The notes beneath the pieces were generated by a model, which was given only the letters and a program-made list of their open reading frames with translations, was not told the origin of the DNA and searched no databases. A stretch of 64,000 nucleotides of DNA from Tragulus kanchil (lineage: Eukaryota; Chordata; Mammalia; Artiodactyla; Tragulidae): positions 251,655,330 through 251,719,329 of the forward strand of contig JAIOJX010000026.1 of NCBI GenBank assembly GCA_022376925.1, given 5' to 3'. A program made the position numbers and the translations under genes. This document shows positions 55,834 to 64,000 of this stretch, piece after piece (position 1 is the stretch's first letter; each line of letters begins with the position of its first letter).

Positions 55834-57708
55834 ATGGATATACCTACAGATGTATGACTGAGTCCCTTTGCTTTCCACCTTAAACTATCACAGCATTGCT
55901 AATCACCTATACTCCAATACAAAATAAAAAGTCAAACAAACAGACAAAAAACCTTTGCTCTTAATTCCAATTTGGGAAAACCCTGGAGAGAACTCAGATT
56001 GGCTGGATGCCAGCCCAGAGAGAGTTACAGTTGGCAAGTCCCCATTAGACCCACAAGATGAAACTGTGGGGAGACAAAGTATAGAGGAGGGAGCTGCTAA
56101 ACAAAAAGAGCTTGCTGCCTAATGCAGGATATGTTTCCAGAAGTAGTATGGCTGATCATAACAGCACCAGTAGGCTGGAGAATACGAACCTTTTTAATGC
56201 TCCTGTGATATATACGCTATTTGTCTTGAATACAGCAGACTTTCCCACATTCTGAGGGGATCTGAACTGCTGAGTGCACAGGCACTTGTGTAACGGGATA
56301 TTGAATTACTGCAAAATCTCAAGAGATGGTTATCATTCCCATGTAGCCCATTATACTCCCTTCTGTCTGCCATGCTTTATTCTAAATTACTTGGGATTAG
56401 TAACATCAATTATTAATGTTTTTTGAGTGTTTGTTGACTCAGAGCTAGATGATTGAATTTTTAAAATTGTGTGGAAGTGAAACGGTGTTGTTCTTTCTTT
56501 ACCCGTTGTCCTATGCACATAAAGCAGTGTGGCAGGGATAGTTTCTTGCCCATACTATAACATTGCCCATCCTGGTCCTCCCTTCCTTCTTGTGGCTTCA
56601 GCCAGTAATATGGTTTGAAGAGATATGAAAAGATTTGACCAAAAGGGGTATATGTGCCCAGTTTAGAGTACAGTATATAGGCTTATGTGAGGAGTCCCCC
56701 ACCCCTCATCATCTGAGTCTGTTCTTTGGCACAGCTTTAATGGCTGTTTTGTAAATTCATTACACGCGTTACTGTAATTTATTTAACCAGCCCATTTTGA
56801 TGAAGATCGGGGGAAGGGATGGACTTGTACACAGTGCTGTATTTAAAATGGATAACCAACAAGCAGATACTGAGCACAGGGAGCTCTGCTCAGTGTTCCG
56901 TGGCAGCCTGGATGGGAGAGGAATTTGGAAAGAATGGATATACCTACAGATGTATGACTGAGTCCCTTTGCTTTCCACCTTAAACTATCACAGCATTGCT
57001 AATCACCTATACTCCAATACAAAATAAAAAGTCAAACAAACAGACAAAAAACCTTTGCTCTTAATTCCAATTTGGGAAAACCCTGGAGAGAACTCAGATT
57101 GGCTGGATGCCAGCCCAGAGAGAGTTACAGTTGGCAAGTCCCCATTAGACCCACAAGATGAAACTGTGGGGAGACAAAGTATAGAGGAGGGAGCTGCTAA
57201 ACAAAAAGAGCTTGCTGCCTAATGCAGGATATGTTTCCAGAAGTAGTATGGCTGATCATAACAGCACCAGTAGGCTGGAGAATACGAACCTTTTTAATGC
57301 TCCTGTGATATATACGCTATTTGTCTTGAATACAGCAGACTTTCCCACATTCTGAGGGGATCTGAACTGCTGAGTGCACAGGCACTTGTGTAACGGATAT
57401 TGAATTACTGCAAAATCTCAAGAGATGGTTATCATTCCCATGTAGCCCATTATACTCCCTTCTGTCTGCCATGCTTTATTCTAAATTACTTGGGATTAGT
57501 AACATCAATTATTAATGTTTTTTGAGTGTTTGTTGACTCAGAGCTAGATGATTGAATTTTTAAAATTGTGTGGAAGTGAAACGGTGTTGTTCTTTCTTTA
57601 CCCGTTGTCCTATGCACATAAAGCAGTGTGGCAGGGATAGTTTCTTGCCCATACTATAACATTGCCCATCCTGGTCCTCCCTTCCTTCTTGTGGCTTCAG
57701 CCAGTAAC
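55513..57708. repeat. 1.10-kb direct duplication (set 15)
   Basis: Copies lie at 55513-56608 and 56614-57708, offset about 1100. The start of the second copy is eroded (ACCAAAAGGGGTATATGTG against ACACACAAGGGGCATATATG). It overlaps set 14. No family or gene recognised. Confidence 0.92.
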
Positions 57709-59549
57709 CCTCTATTTGCTTGGAATGCAGAAATTGGAGCTGGGTTCAGCTGGGTGGTTTTTCTGCCTGGGGTGTAGGCTCACCCAAGTTCTGGTGGTTA
57801 CATGATTCATTGCAGGGGCCACTGTTATAATAACTTACCATATTCCTTGATAATATAATCCTGCTTTTGATTAGTTTGCCATTTCCCATGTGCTTCAAGG
57901 TATGTTGGTGTAGTTTCTGCCCCAGGGAGTGAATCTTGATTAAGCCAAGTCACCTTTAGTAATACCGTACCTGTTGCTAGTGACTGGTTAATGAGTAAGT
58001 GTGTGACTAACTATTGGGCCCCACCATGTTGGGAGCCCAGTATTGTCAGCAAAAAAAAAAAACCAGGTTGACACTGAAAATCACAGAGTGCAAAGACAGA
58101 AGGGGCCTAAGACCACAGAGACTTTTTTTAGCTGGAGAATAACCAACCCCGAACCCACTGTGACTCAGAACTTCTTATGTGGGAAATTTTTTTTTATTAT
58201 TATTGTTTGTGGCAATGATTTCCAAAGTAAAGTGTGCCAGACCATCCAATATGGGAAGAAAGAAAATATTAGAAGTTTGTCTAGGAAAAAAAACAGGCTT
58301 TACTAATATTTAGTAGATGAGTTTTGACACTGGTTGGTATATCTGACTTGAGAGTCTTCTGTCACTTAGGTTATATAAAGTCGCCTAAGTGAAGAGGAGC
58401 AATTTTACCACCTGGTGAAATTGACCCTTGTACTTATCCTTGCCTTTGGTGAACTTGCAACTGCTGAGTGCACAGGCACTTGTGTAACGGATATTGAATT
58501 ACTGCAAAATCTCAAGAGATGGTTATCATTCCCATGTAGCCCATTATACTCCCTTCTGTCTGCCATGCTTTATTCTAAATTACTTGGGATTAGTAACATC
58601 AATTATTAATGTTTTTTGAGTGTTTGTTGACTCAGAGCTAGATGATTGAATTTTTAAAATTGTGTGGAAGTGAAACGGTGTTGTTCTTTCTTTACCCGTT
58701 GTCCTATGCACATAAAGCAGTGTGGCAGGGATAGTTTCTTGCCCATACTATAACATTGCCCATCCTGGTCCTCCCTTCCTTCTTGTGGCTTCAGCCAGTA
58801 ACCCTCTATTTGCTTGGAATGCAGAAATTGGAGCTGGGTTCAGCTGGGTGGTTTTTCTGCCTGGGGTGTAGGCTCACCCAAGTTCTGGTGGTTACATGAT
58901 TCATTGCAGGGGCCACTGTTATAATAACTTACCATATTCCTTGATAATATAATCCTGCTTTTGATTAGTTTGCCATTTCCCATGTGCTTCAAGGTATGTT
59001 GGTGTAGTTTCTGCCCCAGGGAGTGAATCTTGATTAAGCCAAGTCACCTTTAGTAATACCGTACCTGTTGCTAGTGACTGGTTAATGAGTAAGTGTGTGA
59101 CTAACTATTGGGCCCCACCATGTTGGGAGCCCAGTATTGTCAGCAAAAAAAAAAAACCAGGTTGACACTGAAAATCACAGAGTGCAAAGACAGAAGGGGC
59201 CTAAGACCACAGAGACTTTTTTTAGCTGGAGAATAACCAACCCCGAACCCACTGTGACTCAGAACTTCTTATGTGGGAAATTTTTTTTTATTATTATTGT
59301 TTGTGGCAATGATTTCCAAAGTAAAGTGTGCCAGACCATCCAATATGGGAAGAAAGAAAATATTAGAAGTTTGTCTAGGAAAAAAAACAGGCTTTACTAA
59401 TATTTAGTAGATGAGTTTTGACACTGGTTGGTATATCTGACTTGAGAGTCTTCTGTCACTTAGGTTATATAAAGTCGCCTAAGTGAAGAGGAGCAATTTT
59501 ACCACCTGGTGAAATTGACCCTTGTACTTATCCTTGCCTTTGGTGAACT
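57365..59549. repeat. 1.09-kb direct duplication (set 16)
   Basis: Copies lie at 57365-58457 and 58459-59549, offset 1094. It overlaps set 15, so AACTGCTGAGTGCACAGGC appears three times (near 56265, 57365 and 58459). The signal-peptide-like 64-codon frame at 58415-58609 spans the junction and is chimeric. Confidence 0.92.
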
Positions 59550-60055
59550 CTATCCGTGTAAATGGATTTATGGGTTGTATGTATCTAGTTGTAAGTAAAC
59601 TGACTCCTACAGAATAGGCAGGTGGTTTAAAAAGGTTCTTGCAAAGAAAGTTGAACAATAACGATGTAAATCTGAAATCTGTAGGAACAAGAAAATGTCT
59701 TATTTGAGATTAGAAAATCAAATCAGTTGGCACTAAACTTGTGTATAGATGTATATTCATAAACACAAATAAACTTGGGAATACGGTTTGAAGCATTTTC
59801 ATTCTTTAAAGAGTTTTTAATGGATGTTTATCATGTATGGCTTCCCTGGTAATTCATAAGTCTATAGTGTTTTAATTAGTATAGATTATTGGGGATACAA
59901 GTTTCGTTGTGTATAACTTATTGGGGATACAAGTTTAATCTTTTTGTTAGGGCTACATGATCAAAAGATTTTGAGACCACAGTTGAAGTCACTTATTGTC
60001 CCTTATTGTTGTGTAGTTTCGTTTCTTAAATCCAAAAGCACCACAGTTAATGTAA
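59550..60055. other. Unassigned sequence; 19-bp direct repeat
   Basis: TTATTGGGGATACAAGTTT occurs at 59886-59904 and 59918-59936. Otherwise AT-rich sequence with no recognised feature. Confidence 0.5.
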
Positions 60056-60243
60056 TGATTCCCTTGTGGTTCAGATGGTAAAGAATCTGCCTGCAACATG
60101 GAAGGCCTGCCTTTGATCCCTGGGTTGGGAAGATCCCCTGGAGAAGGGAAAGGCTACCCACTCCAGTTTTCTTGCCTGGAGAATTCTGTGGCTTGTCCAT
60201 GGGTCACAAAGACTGGGTGACTTCACTTTTTTTTTTTTTTTTT
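60056..60243 (+). mobile_element. Bov-tA-type SINE ending in a poly(T) run
   Basis: GATTCCCTTGTGGTTCAGAT head, GATCCCTGGGTTGGGAAGAT, a Bov-A body to GACTTCAC, then about 17 T. The T run is longer than the usual tail and may be an expansion. Confidence 0.85.
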
Positions 60244-60504
60244 CATTGGATCTGAGAGCAAGGAGCATACCTGGTCAAGACAGGAGGATCCAGGGTCCAA
60301 ACCGGGTCACTTTATTCCAAAACGGTTTTGTCTGCCCTTGTGTTGTGTACAGTTACATATTTTCCTTCTTTCATGTGGGAACACTGGCATGAATGAAAAT
60401 GGACAACTTCATGGGATGATGCTATAAAAATATTACTGGACCTATCTACACAGGTGTAGTGAGTTCAAAGGGGAGTCTCCTCCCCTTTTGGAATAATAGG
60501 AAAG
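60244..60504. other. Unassigned sequence
   Basis: Nothing recognisable. Confidence 0.5.
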
Positions 60505-62757
60505 GCCTGGAGGGTTATATGTGTGACGATCTAAATGCTTATGGATAGTTAGCTGTGTGCAAGTATCCTCAAGCAAAATCACGAATGATCATCTCCATAG
60601 TTGGGTCTGGCCTGAGTGTCCCTGTTGAGAGACCGGAGGTGAGGCATGCTACTCTGCTTAGCTGAATGAGATTATTTATGCCAATATTCTCTCCATGGTG
60701 AGGATAATTGAGGGTTGACAGGTTGTCACCTTTTGAGTTGAGCTATGTTATATGTATGCTATCATGATAGAAAGCAGGAGTCCCTCCAGGGTTTTGAGGG
60801 TCAGATGACAGAATGTATATGAAAGGATTTTGAACATTGTAAATTGCCTCCTAGATGCAAAGGCAACATCACATTTGATTCTTTCTTTATAGTAATGACT
60901 TCTAGTTTGGATTTCTTTGTTAGTCATTTTTGTTCTGTTTTCTTCAGTGAAATTCCAAAGGATTTTTTTAAAAAAGTGTTGGGGTTCTTAAATGGAATAG
61001 GGTGCAGTTTTTCTCAAAAAAACCCCCACAGGTATTAGTCTACAACTTGCTATATAACTTTCAGCCGTGGAGTAAGTAGAATTTGTGGTGAGGTGAATTT
61101 GTTTAGGATTTAGTTGTTCAAGTACCCGTAGGATCCGTTTGTAAGAACGGAGCCACTTCTGTGGTGCGTAAGATAACTCATAAGATAGCTCTTTGAGGTG
61201 AGTTACTGGGAACCCTTAAGTACCATCTGAAAGACTGTCAAAGAGGTCTGATTTGGGGTTATGTTCTGTGTTTTGTTTCTGTGAAGTCAGTCACTTGTTT
61301 TCAGGAGACACTGGAGAGGATTTGGGGAAGGACCCTTTGAAATATCTCAAAATAGTTTTGGAAGTGAAAACTAGATGTGGTTTGAAACTTAAAAATTTGA
61401 AATCTGTTCCATTGAAGATTTCCCAGAAATTGGATGTGAATAACTAAATTTCTAAGTCCAACTGAGGGAAATTTTGCAGTGACAATTTCATATTACCAAC
61501 TGGGACATAAATTAAAACGTGTCAACTTAAGTTTTAAGTTACTAGAAAAGGAAATGGCAACCCACGCCAGTATTCCTGCCTGGGAAATCCCTAGGACAAT
61601 GGGATTGCAGAGTCCCAAAAGACGGAAAGGGGTTATATGTGTCGATCTAAATGCTTATGGATAGTTAGCTGTGTGCAAGTATCCTCAAGCAAAATCACGA
61701 ATGATCATCTCCATAGTTGGGTCTGGCCTGAGTGTCCCTGTTGAGAGACCGGAGGTGAGGCATGCTACTCTGCTTAGCTGAATGAGATTATTTATGCCAA
61801 TATTCTCTCCATGGTGAGGATAATTGAGGGTTGACAGGTTGTCACCTTTTGAGTTGAGCTATGTTATATGTATGCTATCATGATAGAAAGCAGGAGTCCC
61901 TCCAGGGTTTTGAGGGTCAGATGACAGAATGTATATGAAAGGATTTTGAACATTGTAAATTGCCTCCTAGATGCAAAGGCAACATCACATTTGATTCTTT
62001 CTTTATAGTAATGACTTCTAGTTTGGATTTCTTTGTTAGTCATTTTTGTTCTGTTTTCTTCAGTGAAATTCCAAAGGATTTTTTTAAAAAAGTGTTGGGG
62101 TTCTTAAATGGAATAGGGTGCAGTTTTTCTCAAAAAAACCCCCACAGGTATTAGTCTACAACTTGCTATATAACTTTCAGCCGTGGAGTAAGTAGAATTT
62201 GTGGTGAGGTGAATTTGTTTAGGATTTAGTTGTTCAAGTACCCGTAGGATCCGTTTGTAAGAACGGAGCCACTTCTGTGGTGCGTAAGATAACTCATAAG
62301 ATAGCTCTTTGAGGTGAGTTACTGGGAACCCTTAAGTACCATCTGAAAGACTGTCAAAGAGGTCTGATTTGGGGTTATGTTCTGTGTTTTGTTTCTGTGA
62401 AGTCAGTCACTTGTTTTCAGGAGACACTGGAGAGGATTTGGGGAAGGACCCTTTGAAATATCTCAAAATAGTTTTGGAAGTGAAAACTAGATGTGGTTTG
62501 AAACTTAAAAATTTGAAATCTGTTCCATTGAAGATTTCCCAGAAATTGGATGTGAATAACTAAATTTCTAAGTCCAACTGAGGGAAATTTTGCAGTGACA
62601 ATTTCATATTACCAACTGGGACATAAATTAAAACGTGTCAACTTAAGTTTTAAGTTACTAGAAAAGGAAATGGCAACCCACGCCAGTATTCCTGCCTGGG
62701 AAATCCCATGGACAGAGGAGCCTGACGGGCTACAGTGCATGGGATTGCAGAGTCAGA
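60505..62757. repeat. 1.12-kb direct duplication (set 17)
   Basis: Copies lie at about 60505-61628 and 61629-62757, offset 1116. The last 40 bases of the first copy have lost pieces of the SINE (GGAAATCCCTAGGACAATGG in place of the intact version at 62698). No gene recognised. Confidence 0.9.
61545..61620 (+). mobile_element. Bov-A-type fragment, copy 1 (damaged)
   Basis: GGAAATGGCAACCCACGCCA and following, with internal deletions at the duplication junction. Confidence 0.75.
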
Positions 62758-62764
62758 CATGTCT
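62661..62764 (+). mobile_element. Bov-A-type fragment, copy 2
   Basis: GAAAAGGAAATGGCAACCCA to GCAGAGTCAGACATGTCTT, intact relative to copy 1. Confidence 0.82.
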
Positions 62765-62909
62765 TCGCAGCTAAACTACCACCATAACAATTTATAGACT
62801 CAAAAGACAGGAAAAGCAGATAGATGCACTTGTAAATATTTGATTGCTTGGGGTTCTTGAAGCACTCATGTGACTTCAGAGAACCATACCTCAGGGTGAT
62901 TTATCTAAA

Positions 62910-63095
62910 GGATTTCCTTGTAGCTCAGTAAAGAATCTGCCTGCAGTGCAGGAGACCCTGGTTCTATTCCTGGGTCAGGAAGATACCCTGGAGAAGGGAC
63001 AGGCTACCTACTCCAGTATTTTTGCCTGGAGAATTCTGTGGCTCATCCTTGGGTCACAGAGGTGAACACGACTGAGCGATTTCACTTTCACTTTT
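62910..63095 (+). mobile_element. Bov-tA-type SINE
   Basis: GGATTTCCTTGTAGCTCAGT head, GGTTCTATTCCTGGG as a decayed B box, then Bov-A body to GACTGAGCGATTTCACTTTC. Confidence 0.85.
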
Positions 63096-63447
63096 CAAGG
63101 CAGCAGTTCCCAAAGTGGGTTCCACAGAAACAGATTCCCAGGAAGCTGATAGACATTATGCAGGGAAGCAAGGTGTATATTCAAATAAGTGGGAGAATCT
63201 GGGTTAACCAAAGTAAAACAAGTTTTTTTGTTTTTAACTGCAGAACATCTGAGCATACTTATTTCTAATATTCATTTTCAATCTTCTTAAAGGGCATCAG
63301 AAGACTTAGTATTTCCCAAACGCATGAAATTGTAGCAGACTTTTTTGCAAAATATCGTTTAACCAAAAGACAATGTTGAGTTGTTTAATTTGCTAAAATA
63401 TTTAAAGTAAATCCCAGACATTATATAATTACACCTGACAGATTTCA
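63096..63447. other. Unassigned sequence
   Basis: AT-rich, with no feature recognised. Confidence 0.5.
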
Positions 63448-63758
63448 GACTGTCAAAGAGGTCTGATTTGGGGTTATGTTCTGTGTTTTGTTTCTGTGAA
63501 GTCAGTCACTTGTTTTCAGGAGACACTGAGAGGCTTTGGGGAAGGACCCTTTGAAATATCTCAAAATAGTTTTGGAAGTGAAAACTAGATGTGGTTTGAA
63601 ACTTAAAAATTTGAAATCTGTTCCATTGAAGATTTCCCAGAAATTGGATGTGAATAACTAAATTTCTAAGTCCAACTGAGGGAAATTTTGCAGTGACAAT
63701 TTCATATTACCAACTGGGACATAAATTAAAACGTGTCAACTTAAGTTTTAAGTTACTA

Positions 63759-63863
63759 GAAAAGGAAATGGCAACCCACGCCAGTATTCCTGCCTGGGAA
63801 ATCCCATGGACAGAGGAGCCTGACGGGCTACAGTGCATGGGATTGCAGAGTCAGACATGTCTT
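63759..63863 (+). mobile_element. Bov-A-type fragment, copy 3
   Basis: Duplicate of 62661-62764. Confidence 0.82.
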
Positions 63864-64000
63864 CGCAGCTAAACTACCACCATAACAATTTATAGACTCA
63901 AAAGACAGGAAAAGCAGATAGATGCACTTGTAAATATTTGATTGCTTGGGGTTCTTGAAGCACTCATGTGACTTCAGAGAACCATACCTCAGGGTGATTT

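Larger units (their letters stand above)
62349..64000. repeat. 1.10-kb direct duplication (set 18), runs off the window
   Basis: Copies lie at 62349-63447 and 63448 to the window end, offset about 1099. The shared start is GACTGTCAAAGAGGTCTGAT, also present at 61231. The second copy is still matching at 64000. Confidence 0.9.

Noticed and set aside
1..64000. CRISPR arrays, operons, prophage or plasmid features
   Set aside because: No regularly spaced short repeats with unique spacers, no bacterial gene organisation. All diagnostic elements are mammalian retroelements.

Overview
This window is nuclear DNA from a ruminant artiodactyl. The evidence is the repeat content: BovB (RTE) LINE pieces, tRNA-derived SINEs of the Bov-tA/Bov-A and CHR types, L1, MIR and a MaLR-like LTR. 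There are no operons, Shine-Dalgarno-led genes, CRISPR arrays or bacterial features. I could not identify the species or locus. I recognise no complete protein-coding gene. Nearly every open reading frame lies in a repeat, in a GC-rich island by chance, or across a duplication junction.

Layout. 0-7 kb: inverted BovB remnant, a tiny L1 insertion, and a MIR plus Bov-tA block present three times. 7-12 kb: poly(A) insertions, a young tRNA-derived SINE (called SINE-X here) and old repeats. 12-20 kb: old L1, CA repeats, SINE pairs and another tiny L1. 20-27 kb: mostly unassigned single-copy sequence. 28-32 kb: SINE-X copies. 32-33 kb: MaLR-like LTR split by a SINE. 34-39.6 kb: a 5'-inverted (twin-primed) L1 carrying several SINEs. 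40-43.3 kb: old L1 and SINEs, including a SINE nested inside a SINE. 43.3-47.9 kb: the longest repeat-poor stretch. 47.9-50.1 kb: a CpG island, present twice, with GC-box, CCAAT and splice-donor signals; this is probably the promoter and first exon of an unidentified + strand gene. 50-64 kb: intron-like or intergenic sequence with BovB, MIR and Bov-tA pieces.

The dominant oddity is about 18 head-to-tail near-identical duplications. Sixteen have an offset of about 1.07-1.25 kb, and two of about 2.2-2.3 kb. They affect unrelated sequence all along the window, and their junctions often carry scrambled or deleted bases. The most economical reading is assembly error, with overlapping ends left unmerged, so the true locus is probably about 20 kb shorter. 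Paired features listed as 'copy 2' are probably one genomic feature.

The best candidate for real biology is SINE-X. It has six separate insertions (five with clear or near-perfect target-site duplications), a well-formed RNA polymerase III A box and B box, and an AATAAA plus TCTT(T) tail like that of T+ class SINEs. I could not match it to a named family from memory.
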